The position numbers and the translations under genes are program-made. From Paracentrotus lividus (lineage: Eukaryota; Echinodermata; Echinoidea; Camarodonta; Echinidae), in the NCBI GenBank assembly GCA_940671915.1, contig CALNVZ010002100.1, forward strand, positions 5,808,214-5,872,213: a stretch of 64,000 bases of DNA, given 5' to 3'. Below, piece after piece: positions 33,876-44,690 of this stretch (its first letter is position 1; each line of letters begins with the position of its first letter). The notes under the pieces were generated by a model. That model made no database searches. It was given only the letters and a program-made list of their open reading frames with translations, and was not told where the DNA came from.

Positions 33876-35849
33876 TTTTAATGTAATATACAATAGGTAC
33901 TGTGCTTGTAAACAGATAAATGTTATCATCATATCAGTTGCTGTTTCCTTTTATACCCGTTTAACAAAGCAAAACATCATATATCATACAGCTCTAAAAG
34001 AAAAAAATATTCATATACATAATTGTGTTAGTTATTTTATTTTTCTGTTAATTGATATTCAGCCTTCTTTGGATATGACACTTATTATCTCAGCATCCCC
34101 ACCCTCATCATCACCGTAAGAAGATGATTAAAATGAAATTGCAGAGATGACAGACAGTTGATAAATAATGCGTTTCCTATTATTAAAATATAATCCTCTT
34201 CCATATATCTGAACAAAAGAAAGTGGTCTTGAAAAGCTATTTTTAAGGCAATCATGTTGTATTTATGTCGTCAATTGTAACTGTTGGAAATCTGAAGGTC
34301 GTTTTTGACAAAAGAAGCTCAGGCACCGTTACAATAATTACAATGATTTCTGATTTTGAAGTACGGATATGATTTTGAACTTTTCTCGATATATATAAAG
34401 TGAACATTTGATAAAATTCAGTGAACATGTCGCTTACCTTATCCAAATTCTTACAAGGTATAAAATGTATTAATTGACCAATTGTCATGCGCGGAAAACA
34501 CAGAAATTTGGCTTGCAATGGTTTTTAAAAATATTTATAACAAACTACTTTGCGATGCTTTGTGATTATTTTTATTTTTTTTAATGGGGGGGGGGGGGGG
34601 GTGCGCCAACAAGACCCCAAGCTATGCATCTTTTTCACACGTAATGGGAGCAAATATTTCACGCTATCTGAAGAAATTAGGTTATTAGAAAACATGTGTT
34701 TCACTTGTTTAGTTTTACCCCATACTAAATTATTCTCATTGACTTGATTAAACCTCTTCTGAAAATAATATATACCATTTTGCGTTCATCGCACATTTCT
34801 GTTTACCATCAAAGTAATAAAAAGTTGAATCATCATATATTTATGATTATTCTATAGGTTATGATAAAAGCCTGCGTTTGCTGTCTATAATTTTTTTTTT
34901 CTGATTTCTTCAGGCGCGCATCCAGGATTTGCAATTTCAATAGATTGTGCTGGTCAAATTGTGTAGGGGCAATAGCGGCTGTAGGCATGACCGATATTTT
35001 CGATTCTGTGACGAAGGGCTGGATCCGATCTGGTGAATGGTTACCAACAAAATTTTGCTTATGTAACTCTATTTCTTTAGTGGCGTACCTAACATAATGG
35101 TGGCGTATCCAGTCCCTGCAACAATCGATAAAACCTACATACGCCCCCTCCCCGTCTGGCATTGTCTGGGGACAATTTAGCCCACCCCTTTTGATCACTT
35201 TCTGGAGCTGTATACGATGCCACTGCACTGGCAATCAAGATAATTGGCTAGCCTAAAGCGGTGGTATGGAATCTCACCAATAGGATCTCAATCATGATTC
35301 TAAAATTTTCTCGAAGTACACAATCAGGGCATTTGTCCAGTAGAGTTCGGTCTATTCCGTAACCATGACATAATTTTATCTATCTTTAGTCGCTGAGCTA
35401 GTCAGTATTGTCGTGGGCCTTTCATGTTTTGTTGACATGGGAAATCGAAATGTTACTTTCAATTAATTAGCACAGGACGGTAACACCGATGTCCAATTTA
35501 AGAACGGGGGAAGGTAATGAAGAGTAGGGAAATAGCGAACTGAATAGGGAAATTTGGGTACAATTTGAATCCTAATTTGATCAATATTATTTCCCAGCGT
35601 AATCGTGCTTTTGAAAAGAAATGAATAATAAAGAAATATACAAAAGTCTGAAAGGGAGAGAGGGAAATCTAATTTGTTATTGAATTGAGTAATCTCATTT
35701 TCCGATCACAAATATACCCTCTATTTTTCGAAAACATCAGTGCAATCAAATAAGATGTGTAGTCGTTACACGCATGTCTTCTTGCATATTTTTCATATAC
35801 TTTTTACTACATGTAGTATACAGTCTTTATCAAATGAAATGTACAAGAA
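33876..35849. other. unassigned DNA, includes poly(G) 16 nt
   Basis: Poly(G) at 34586-34601. An open frame of 133 codons on the minus strand at 34833-35234 has no recognisable domain. The DNA there (GGCGCGCATCCAGGATT, GGCGTATCCAG) looks more like an unclassified repeat than a gene. Confidence 0.4.
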
Positions 35850-36190
35850 AACATTTTTATTGTATGAGGATTAAATCACAATCTAGCTTTTGTCTGCAAA
35901 TTTTCCATCTCATGTTTTGCTGTGTATCATGAGATATGATCTATTTTGCGCATGCTTTCCCATGGCTTTGTCGAGGTTTCGCACATAAAGATCAACTCAG
36001 CGGACCAATGGATTTTTGCAATTTTGATTCTCTTCTCGTCGCAAAAAGAAATTAGCAATACTTTAGTTTTAGAAAAGCAAATTATACAAAATAAAGTGTA
36101 TAAGCAAGAAAAATATTTTGGCTTTAGTACAGTAACACGTGCACACATCGTTAGAGAAGATTTTATAAATATTCCCCCCCCCCCGGTTGT
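35850..36190 (+). repeat. diverged dispersed repeat, copy 2
   Basis: Direct-orientation partner of 33505-33875, ending in a poly(C) run and CCCCCGGTTGT. The distance between copies is ~2 kb. No reverse transcriptase or other element gene lies between them. Confidence 0.6.
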
Positions 36191-37627
36191 CCCACTTTTT
36201 CTACAGTCTGTACTGCGGTAGAAACGTGAAAATGAAAATGAAAATTCTATAATACATAAGTTTAGTTAAATAGATGACTAAACAAAAAGCGCTCTACTGT
36301 CTCCAGCTCAGACAATGCCATCGTATCCTTGATTGATGGTAAAATACAAAATTGATTACATCTACCTTGATCAACACACTTTACCTAATAAGGTAAAACG
36401 TCATCAAAATATGATAATCCTAAACGTTATTCTTGTTAAGTTAAATCTGATTGTGGTATTCTCTCCCCATTATTTTTTTTCACTTTTCTTTTTCTTTTAT
36501 CCATTTTTTTTCTTTACTTTTTTTTTTTCTATTTTTTATATGCTCTTTTTTCTTTTTTTTTCTTGTCTGTCTCATTTTCTGTTTTTTCTAGGGTTTGGTG
36601 GGGGTTCCATATATTTTTCTTTCCTTTTCATTTATGTTTTCTTCATTTATGGATAGCATTCAATGCTGACAACAATTAGGCGCATGTCAGGCCTAATGGA
36701 AGGGCTACCTCATAAAACATGATTCCATTATATAGAAATTGGAAATGTCAATGTTATCTGCATGCACTCTGGATTAACATTGAATTTGTCGCAAAGGATG
36801 ATGGAAAGTAGAGAAATGTAAAAAAAAAAATAATAAAAAAATGGAATGATGCATTTTTGCTTTGTGCAGACAAAGTGTAAAATACTAGCCGTCAATACAA
36901 TGCAACTTTGTCCTTTTAATGTATGTGATGTGATTGATCGTGTACACCGATTCAATACTAGACGTACTCAGAAAGGGGAAGATTGATAAGAACAATCATT
37001 CAAATGCAGTGATTCATATGATTCCTATATTCACAAGCAACACAAACTTGATTTGAATTAAACTAGAACGTTATATGGTTAAGTCAGAGAATTCAAGTCG
37101 GTAGCTTCATTTAGGCCTATACATAAGCTTCTTTTTAGAATGCTTTGCAGATACAAAAAGATTGGCCCTTAATTCTTGTCTTAGCGTCAGACGTACTGAA
37201 GGCGAATCCATTTAACGATCAGATGAACAATGATATATTAAGTATATCTACAAGGGCTCTATTATCTTGAAACAATGCTTCTTACTATGTTCCTTCGGTT
37301 TCTTGTAAGGGTTGTAATTATTTGGATGATTAGTATATCAGCTCTACATGGGTCACAGTCTGAAAAAAAAAGTTCTTTGAGAATAATTTCATAGCCTATT
37401 TCAGAATAGTTTAATCATCCTTTTGGTCTTCAGCCTGTATTACTGAAACTTGAATTATAAGTATGGTAATCTCGAGTTCTGTTCACTTAGCTTAAAATCC
37501 GCCAAAACGTATCAATCGATTTTGTAGGAAGTTTTTATTAGCTGAGAATGCTGAGTACCAGAAAAGGAAATCCAGCGAAAAACATAAAGGTATTGTCTGT
37601 TCATAAATACATACATACAAACAACTT
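36191..37627. other. unassigned DNA with polypyrimidine tract
   Basis: 36465-36600 is strongly T-rich on the plus strand and gives a phenylalanine-rich frame (36333-36656) that I do not regard as coding. The rest is unassigned. Confidence 0.45.
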
Positions 37628-37661
<34 letters not shown>

Positions 37662-37663
37662 AT
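37628..37663. repeat. (TA)n microsatellite
   Basis: About 36 bp of TA dinucleotides with one phase slip, next to the 3' end of the LINE. Confidence 0.92.
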
Positions 37664-37942
37664 TTATTTATTTATAGCGCAACAGCGAATTAATAATTGC
37701 TCGAAGCAATTTATAAGTTATTTATTTATTATTTATTTATTTCAGTTTTATTTAAACAGGGAGTAGTCTCAATTCAAGTCCATTTCTGGCCCTGCTCTTC
37801 CAGAGAGCCCTGCATTCATATAAAATACATTTCAGATTTTTCAAATATTCAGAACATACATAATACAAAGGCATAAATAAATTAAATTAATCATAATTAA
37901 AAACAACAAGTAAGTAAGGTCAATACAAAGGTCAATAGATAT

Positions 37943-38287
37943 TCATAAGAGATAATTACAGGAGAAACTGAAAGGTATGTACATGCTTTTTGAAACTTTG
38001 CAAGGATTTAGAATTTTGAATATTACCAGGTAATTTGTTATATAATTTGCCCCCGACACGGCTAATGTTTTCATTTTAAATTCAGTTTTACATTTAGGGA
38101 TGAATAAAGGGCAATTTAATGAATAACGTGTACAATACAAAACATTTCGTTGGCTAACTAAAGAATTTAGATATGGTGGCGATAATCCATTGATTATTTT
38201 AAAAATTAATATGCATTTTTGATATTTCATTCTTTCTTCTACCGATTGCCACTTTAATGTACTCATGAGTAAACTTTGGGGTGTCAA
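37943..38287 (-). CDS. LINE C-terminal domain fragment
   Basis: A 114-codon frame beginning near 'LKWQSVEERMKYQKC' and 'FKIINGLSPPYLNSL'. This is the segment that follows RT in jockey/CR1-type LINEs (an LKW..v..R...k...FK.lng.aP.YL pattern). It is out of frame with the RT block, so the element cannot make the full protein. Confidence 0.75.
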   Translation of the reverse strand: MTPQSLLMSTLKWQSVEERMKYQKCILIFKIINGLSPPYLNSLVSQRNVLYCTRYSLNCPLFIPKCKTEFKMKTLAVSGANYITNYLVIFKILNPCKVSKSMYIPFSFSCNYLL

Positions 38288-38341
38288 ATAATTTGCATGA
38301 AGTATTAGACGGCATATCTATTTTGTAGTTTCTGCAACTTT

Positions 38342-39169
38342 CTAAGATTTTGTTTTGACGTGTTCCCCATATGTATTACGTATTAAATGAGTAAAATGTG
38401 GTAGGATTAAGGAGTAATATAAAGTAATGAGGTTCTTACGAGTAATATAATGGCGTATTCTTCGATACAAGCAATTGTACCTGATACTTTTCACGATTGT
38501 TTTAATTTGTAGCGACCAGGTTAGACAGCGGTCCATTGTTATTCCTAAATATTTAATGCTCTCAACTGGTTCAAGAATGGTATTGTTATGATAAATATGC
38601 ATATTATAATTTCTAATTTTTCTTTTGGATCCAAAAATAATTGTTTTGGTTTTACTTGCATTAAAAAATAAGCCATTGTAATGTAACCATTTCACAATAC
38701 TAGAAAAGTCTTTTTTGAGATTAAGTTCACAAGTTTTATAGTCTTTACCATGGTGAAACATTGCTGTATCATCAGCATATAATGATATCTTTGTCTTAGA
38801 ATGGAGTTGAAGATTACAAATGTCATTCACATATAGACAAAAAATAAGTGGCCCCAGTATTGACCCTTGTGGAATTCCTGATTTAACAGTTAAAAAATTA
38901 CTTTTAGTTCCTTGTAGAAATACACACTGTTGTCTATTAGATAGATATGACTCAAACCACTTAAGTTCAACTCCATCAATACCATACTTTGACATTTTCT
39001 GAAGAATTAACTGATGGGGTATAACATCAAAGGCCTTTTTCAAATCAAGAAAAATCGCACCAGTGACCAGACCGTTGTCCATGTTATTAAGTATACTTTC
39101 AACGATTTCGGTCAAGCATGTCAAAGTTGAGTGTCCGGGCCTAAACCCTGACTGACGCTCACTTAACAA
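38342..39169 (-). CDS. LINE reverse transcriptase, RT core fragment
   Basis: A 275-residue open frame, extending without a stop upstream to about 39232. It would copy element RNA into DNA at the insertion site. Visible RT blocks: SGFRPGHST (residues 7-15), AIFLDLKKAFDVIPH (38-52) with the first catalytic Asp at ~42, SGIPQGSILGP (97-107), LYADDT (130-135) with the catalytic Asp pair at 133-134, and YLGI...LTW (207-218). All key RT residues are present in this block. The frame is lost after ~residue 260 and upstream of 39232. The plus-strand frame at 38820-39002 is only its shadow. RT identity is secure. The LINE clade within the jockey superfamily is not. Confidence 0.9.
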   Translation of the reverse strand: MLSERQSGFRPGHSTLTCLTEIVESILNNMDNGLVTGAIFLDLKKAFDVIPHQLILQKMSKYGIDGVELKWFESYLSNRQQCVFLQGTKSNFLTVKSGIPQGSILGPLIFCLYVNDICNLQLHSKTKISLYADDTAMFHHGKDYKTCELNLKKDFSSIVKWLHYNGLFFNASKTKTIIFGSKRKIRNYNMHIYHNNTILEPVESIKYLGITMDRCLTWSLQIKTIVKSIRYNCLYRRIRHYITRKNLITLYYSLILPHFTHLIRNTYGEHVKTKS

Positions 39170-39730
39170 AGAATTCTCATTTAAGTAAGTATAAACCTGA
39201 GTGTGAACTGCCTTCTCAAATATTTTCGAAAGAGTTGGAGAACAGAAATAGGTCGATAGTTGCCTAAATCCGTTTTGTTTCCTCCTTTATGAATAGGGCT
39301 TATTTTGGCAACTTGAATTCCTGGGGAACGCACCCTTTTGCTAGTGAACAATTAAACAATAGTGTTAACACTCCTGCTATATATGGGCAGCGATTCTAAG
39401 TAACTTAGGAGGAAGATCGTCAATACCAACTGCTTTTGAAACATCAAGCTTCAGTAGTTCTTTTTAATACAAAGCATTGTTCAATCTCAGTAAATTTGAA
39501 TGTATGTTCTGTTTGAGATAATGTTTGAGTGCATTGATATCAAAATGATTATTATTCGTACCTGCCAATATTCGCTTTGAACATTATTAAAAGTTTCATT
39601 AAACAATTCTGCTATCTTTTCTTTGTCTACTACAATTTGGTCATTTATCATAATTGAAAAGTTGAAATTGAATCAGATATTTGGTTGTATTAAATTTATT
39701 TTTATGTTCCTTGTGGTCATCTTCATTTTT

Positions 39731-41407
39731 ATCATTTTGTTTTAACGAAAGTTGAAATAACAGTAATAAGCTAGTAATCCATGATGAAAACTGATTGATA
39801 AACTATTTTGAGGCCCAATAGCTAGGAAAGAAAATAAAGAGGAAGTCATTCCAAAGATCTTTACAAATTTCAACTGTGCGACTGTAAAGTGTCAATAAGC
39901 CGAGTTCATAATGACAGGAAGAAAGTAAATTTAGTATGCAGGATTTAAATTTAGATATGCCCGCTTCCCCTACCTCGATGTTTGGTATGTTCAGATGCTG
40001 AAAATATCTCTTGATTTAATCTTAGAAAACATATCTTTAAATTTTATTTTTAGACAATCAAGGTTCTCGAATGTTAACCACCTTGGAATATCATGGATGC
40101 CCCTGAGTGAAAACCAACGACCATGTTACACAAGAGGAACTTAAGACGAATATACACAATTGTGATTAAGGAATGTATTTATTAAGCTTCGTCTCTTCCA
40201 TGTGTTCATCTGTGCATGTATCCATCAATACATATATAAGGAATATAGGCCAGAGTACTGACTTTGAACCCTTTCCCTCTCTTTTTCCCGTCCTCACAAT
40301 ATTTTGTGAACAACTAATAATGGCTGATAGCGTCACACGTGTTAATGGCATCTGAAGCTGCAAAAGAGTTTTTTGACACAAAAATTCGAGTACCATTCAT
40401 TATGCCTACAACAGCCTCAGAGAGTTGTCTTAGATTTATACATTAGTTCCAAGAAGAAAAAAAAGGTTTCACATTAGGCTTGTGTAATATGCAATTTGAT
40501 AATTTATATCATAATAATTTTTAAATAAGTATAATTCGTTATTGGTTTAAAATACTGTTTATTTTAAGAAATATTATTCAAAAGGAGTATAAAACAGTAT
40601 TCAATTGAAAGAGCCAGCTTTCTTGAAAATAAATGAAAATAGCTTACTATCTACGTTAGATATCTCATGCTGAACATAGAGACCTGAAACTTGATCTGAA
40701 TGCGTTTCATTCCTGATGCTCTGTAAATAATCCTAGTTTTCTAGCTATTTGTAATGATGGAGTGTCACACATTAATCACATTAGTTTTTATATTCTCTTT
40801 GTTAACGGATATTCAAGGTCAAAGAAATGATTTGAGTGCCGAGACAAGTTTTTAGGTTTTGTTTTGTTTTGATTTTTTTTTTGAGGTGGGGGTAACGAAA
40901 GGTGATCTATCTTTTTTGTTGTTGCAAATAACCTTTTTGAGGTATTTACGATAGCCAAATGTTTTGCACCCGAACCGCCACCACCAGCTCTTTGAGTGGC
41001 TAGTAAGTTGTGCACTTGAGTTCTTATTTTCTTATTTAAGAACTACTATATTATGAACTTTAAACTTGATAACAGTACGTATCACTATAAAAAGACGATT
41101 TCATTATGCTTTGGAGAATATAGGTCTAAGGTCAAAGTGTCACAGATGTGTGTGTGAGTGTCCAGTATTTTAATGAAAATAATTCAAGCAATACTTAAAC
41201 TGGTATCATTGCCAAATATAAAAAGGAAAGTGAATAAATTAAATAGAATCGTATTTTAATAAATGAATGAAAGTGTTTTTTCCCTTTGTTGATGTTATCT
41301 GACTGCAGGAAGCTTCTCTCAAAGTATGCGTAAATGAGTAATGACGACATGGGTACTAACCAACTGCACAAACGCTTGTGATTGGTCTACATAAGATTAA
41401 GACAAAT
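39731..41407. other. unassigned DNA upstream of the plus-strand promoter
   Basis: No gene or repeat recognised. Small frames at 40166-40396 and 40788-41015 have no known motif. Confidence 0.4.
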
Positions 41408-41498
41408 TGCGCATGCGTCTATATCAAGAAGTTTTCTCTCTCTCTTTCAGTGATTCAAGTTGGAGTGGAGCTGCGCGCAATTGACATGTGTATATAAG
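41408..41498 (+). promoter_or_regulatory. candidate promoter: NRF1-like site and TATA box
   Basis: TGCGCATGCGTC at 41408-41419 matches the NRF1-type palindromic consensus. TATATAAG at 41491-41498 is a good TATA box. A (TC)n tract at 41432-41446 lies between them and ends in CAG (41448-41450), so it could instead be a splice acceptor for a 5' UTR exon. The start codon lies ~200 bp further on. Confidence 0.45.
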
Positions 41499-41710
41499 CG
41501 ATACGTGTGTTGAGACATCGTAGTGACACGATACGGAGATAAAACAATCTGACTGACTTTTTTGGACTGGGATCGGAGAGAGACAGAAAAACCCGATTTC
41601 TGCGACGCAAAATTAGATTAAAGAGATTGACTTGCCTGCCGGACAAAACAGTGACAGCAGTTTAACGGGGAAGCAGATAATAATTCACATCAATTCAAAA
41701 TGACCACGAG
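41451..41710 (+). CDS. putative first coding exon (ATG plus 11 nt) of an unidentified plus-strand gene
   Basis: Seen: 5' UTR-like sequence, then ATG at 41700-41702 in context TCAAAATGACC, encoding Met-Thr-Thr-Arg/Ser, and a strong donor GAG|GTATGT at 41711. The start sits ~200 bp downstream of a TATA box. If transcription starts ~30 bp after the TATA box, the exon is ~41525-41710. If the (TC)n-CAG is an acceptor, it is 41451-41710. Only 11 coding nucleotides are present, so the family cannot be identified. The gene would run right, through 41.7 kb onward. Confidence comes from the joint occurrence of promoter motifs, start context and donor, not from homology. Confidence 0.42.
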
Positions 41711-41957
41711 GTATGTAACAAAATATTGTTTTAAATGTTTATCCAGTCTCAGTAGATGTCAGAAAAAGTGAAGTTGATAATATCTCATGGTTCAGTTCAA
41801 ACAAGGTGTGTCTCCTGATTAATGGTGTGATGTTTCGTGATGAGAACTGATGACGTTCTGTCATGATCTTTTTTGTTGCAAATATTGATAAAGTGATGTG
41901 AAATTTACTATGAGACGAGTTTATAAGACCAAAATGCACATGAACGTTATTCCGCAG

Positions 41958-42060
41958 TATTTACCGAACGGTTTGTCACAGTTGGGGTAACACCGATGCA
42001 GCAGTTAATGGATGGATTCTTTACCAACTATCCGTCAACCAACTATCCAACGAAATCGAG
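41958..42060 (+). CDS. possible second exon of the same gene
   Basis: Preceded by TTATTCCGCAG (acceptor ending at 41957) and followed by GAG|GTATTA (donor at 42061). Joined to the first exon's frame, the 103 nt give a serine at the junction and 34 open codons ('IYRTVCHSWGNTDAAVNG', then 'WILYQLSVNQLSNEIE'), ending on a codon boundary. The polypyrimidine tract is short and the donor moderate. No domain is recognised. It may be a chance match. Confidence 0.2.
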
Positions 42061-42836
42061 GTATTAGATGTTTTAATTTACCACCTGCCCCTCGGCGTAA
42101 AATGTAACTGAACTTGTATGTATCCAGCAGAAGAAGGACAAGCAAGAATTTACTCTAGTTTGCGGCGGGATTACCATCCAAAAAAAAAAAGGGGGGGGGA
42201 ATTTTACTAACACGTACAAAACAGCGATTGAAAATAATTTGAATGAAAATTGATATTGGTCAGTGTAAAATGTGTTAATATTAATGATAGATTGTGCAAA
42301 GATGGACAACTCGTCTTTACGTGCGAATGAAGTTATTCTTTTTTCAGTGAATAGAGGTTTAGATAAATGCTGTATGGTCCATACTGTGTTCAATTTTACT
42401 GCAAGTCTAGATAGAAAAACATCAATCAGACTTGCATAAAGCAGAACGACTCTCTGTAATACCACTTTTCATGTTAATCCTCAATGGCTTCGAATCATAT
42501 GCAAAGCAGTCATTAAAGACAAAAAAGTAAGGGGTTTCATCTACCATAATAATTGCTAGTTTCCTTGGTTCATGTCTTTTCTTTTTGAAATCTGTTAGTA
42601 TTTCATTTTGCAAAGTAAAATTTTGACAAAAAATTTGTATAAGCAGTTGGAGAATGCGAGCTGTAATTCAAATAAACATTAATGTTAAATTATAATGGGT
42701 TATGAATGACTTTAAAAGCAACTGAAACATGTTTTAGTTATTATTTAATCATATTTTCAATCATTTAGCACAAGAACTGATCCCCAGTTGTTCGTAAAAC
42801 TGTTCGTAACTTACCAACGATTGGTGAAACACCATC
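42061..42836. other. unassigned DNA, probable intron if the gene is real
   Basis: Contains an A10G9 run at 42181-42199. The minus-strand frame at 42073-42465 shows no known motif. Confidence 0.35.
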
Positions 42837-42977
42837 CTGGGGGCATTTCATCAAAGGACTTGTCGGACGTTTTATCCGACAAACTGTTATAAGCTACTGA
42901 AATGCTTGTGTCTGATTGGCTGAGAGCAATTTTGTCGATAAAATATCTGACAAGTCCTTTGATGAAATGCTCCCCAG
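42837..42977. mobile_element. 141-bp MITE with ~30 bp TIRs
   Basis: Left CTGGGGGCATTTCATCAAAG and right (reverse complement) CTGGGGAGCATTTCATCAAAG continue into GGACTTGTC on both sides. A second inverted block follows (TTTTATCCGACAA/GTCGATAAAAT). The centre has TGATTGGCTGAGAGCA. No coding capacity. Superfamily not assigned. Confidence 0.82.
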
Positions 42978-43929
42978 ATCGATTAATGAAGGGCAAAACA
43001 GCATTTCCTTCCATTACGGTGAACAACCTCAAGATAAACAATTTAAAGCAACTTAAACATGAATAAGGAAAATATGTGAAGAAAAAAGTGAAGGCTTTAA
43101 TTTATTTTCATATTTTGAAAAGTGTCCAAACGCCAACCCCTTTTAAATGAATAGATGACAGCTGTAAAGAAGCGTCCACAACTTACTGCACCCTGTTCCT
43201 ACCGCAGATAATGTAGTAAAGGGTAATGCGACGGCACTGGAATAACAAAAACATCAATTATGGGATCTATTTCTTGAATCCACGCCCGAAGCATGAGCCA
43301 AATCAATTAGCATTCATCTGGTCGATATCTGAGCATCTTGAATGAATAAAGAGGGTGGAATAAGCATGCATCCAGAAGAGAGTGGTGCATGACTTCCAAA
43401 ATACATGGGTATCGGATTGCCGGAGAGTCCAAGATGATCTATGAATTATTTGCACCGCCTGGTATCTGGACATTCATGCTTAAATATTGATTGGGCGAAC
43501 ATCTGGATAAAGGTGACATGATTTGCCCATCAAACCAAGATTTCAAAACGAGTTCAGACAAATTATTCGATATACTGATGCTACATGTATATTGCCTAAA
43601 CTGATTAACGATGATTTATTTTTGACTAATGAATATTCTCAATTATCATCAGAGTCACTCGAATTCGGAAAACTTATTTGAATCGGAAAAGATATTTCAT
43701 TAATTATTCATAGAAACTCAAAATTCAAGTTTGCTATTCATGAACTGAACTAATTACACAGTCTCAACCTTTACTTTTTAGACTATATTGCTTTCTGATG
43801 TGAGTTTGGAAACTGTAAAAACTTTAATGGCCAAATGTTACTTACGTGGCTCCAACGCATGAAGTGATCAGCTTCCATCGGCTTGATCTATCTTTAAGGT
43901 CTCTCCACCGCATAAAGTTACTTTTCAGA
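42978..43929. other. unassigned DNA
   Basis: No gene, RNA or repeat recognised. Confidence 0.4.
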
Positions 43930-44690
43930 TATCAGTGAATGGTCTTTAGCTAGTGCATTTTGGGGGTATTTTTTCCCCGTGGGAGTTCCTCCAGAGGGCC
44001 TGATTCGCAAATCGAGAAGATGGAGGCCTTGTTCTTGAGGCATCATGTGTATACCACATCGGAAACTTGGGTCAGTTTTTCATATCCTTTTCCTAACATG
44101 GCTAACTTATTTATTAGTTATAAAGACAATCCATTCATTCTTCGGAGACTCTTCGAATCAAAGGCGTTCAATTTGAGTTCTCGAGACAACTTGGTAGCCC
44201 ATGTCGCACATCCATATAGAGGAGTAGAGAATACTGAAGACTGGACTGAAGAACCAGAGTTTAGTCATGAGGGCTAATTTTCTGTTTAAGCAGATTTTGT
44301 TAGTTGGTTCAATGCCCCTAAAGCTTTTCAGATTTTGCAGTAAATTTCATAACGATGTCCCCTCGGTTTTTTTTTTTTAATCGAAGTACCTATGCAAGTG
44401 AAGTCTTATACAACAGCACATTACATTATCTTTTGTATTATTTTGGCTAATAATCAAACCCAGTTGTCCTGCATTCTCACCTCCTTCAGCAACTACTTCT
44501 TGCAGCACTGGTGGGATCCAAGCAAGTGCTGCAATATCATCGACAAAGTCTAAATCTGAGATCTCAAGGTCATCAAACGAGTGAATCCTTTTTGTTGATA
44601 GTTTCCCTCTTCATGAGATAGTCTATTGCTATATTTAAAAAAAAGATAAATAAATAGTAATGGCAGATAACTGGAAACATTAATCCACAA
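43930..44690 (-). mobile_element. decayed LINE fragment (RT catalytic to C-terminal region)
   Basis: On the minus strand from ~44690 downward: 'LPLLF' remnant, 'IDYLMKRE', 'DLEISDLDFVDDIAALAW' (catalytic box as FVDDIA) near 44570, then after frame changes 'ALMTKLWFFSPVFSILYS' and an 'LYGCATW...KLNAF.SKSLRRM.G' block near 44200. These match the RT tail of LINEs that carry DFADDIALL and LLYG.ETW..T...KLDAF...CLRR motifs (RTE/Proto2-like group). It is a different LINE type from the two above. It is heavily decayed, and its upstream edge coincides with a MITE insertion at 44691. The plus-strand frame at 43960-44277 is its shadow. Confidence 0.66.

Larger units (their letters stand above)
37672..39730 (-). 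mobile_element. 5'-truncated LINE retrotransposon
   Basis: Seen: on the minus strand, remnants of the region before RT ('INDQIVVDKEKIAELFNETF' near 39640), then 'LDVSKAVGIDDLPPKLLRIA' near 39400. 'ISPIHKGGNK' and 'NYRPISVLP' follow with frame changes, then the intact RT frame below and a C-terminal domain (37943-38287). The 3' UTR reads GAGACTACTCCCTGTTTAAA followed by AATAAATA-type tail repeats at 37672-37745. Known: this is the layout of jockey/CR1/Rex-type LINEs. The 5' part with the endonuclease is missing. There are few frame breaks, so it is younger than the copy at 2640-5790. Confidence 0.88.

Noticed and set aside
34833-35234. 133-codon minus-strand frame
   Set aside because: No motif. 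The DNA resembles an unclassified repeat and ends in low-complexity sequence.
33505-36190. Direct repeats considered as long terminal repeats of a retroelement
   Set aside because: No gag, protease, reverse transcriptase or integrase trace between them, no clear TG...CA ends, and only ~2 kb apart.
36333-36656. Phenylalanine-rich 107-codon frame
   Set aside because: Translation of a polypyrimidine tract.
38820-39002. Plus-strand 60-codon frame
   Set aside because: Antisense shadow of the LINE reverse transcriptase.
43960-44277. Plus-strand 105-codon frame
   Set aside because: Antisense shadow of a LINE relic whose minus-strand reading matches known RT tail motifs.
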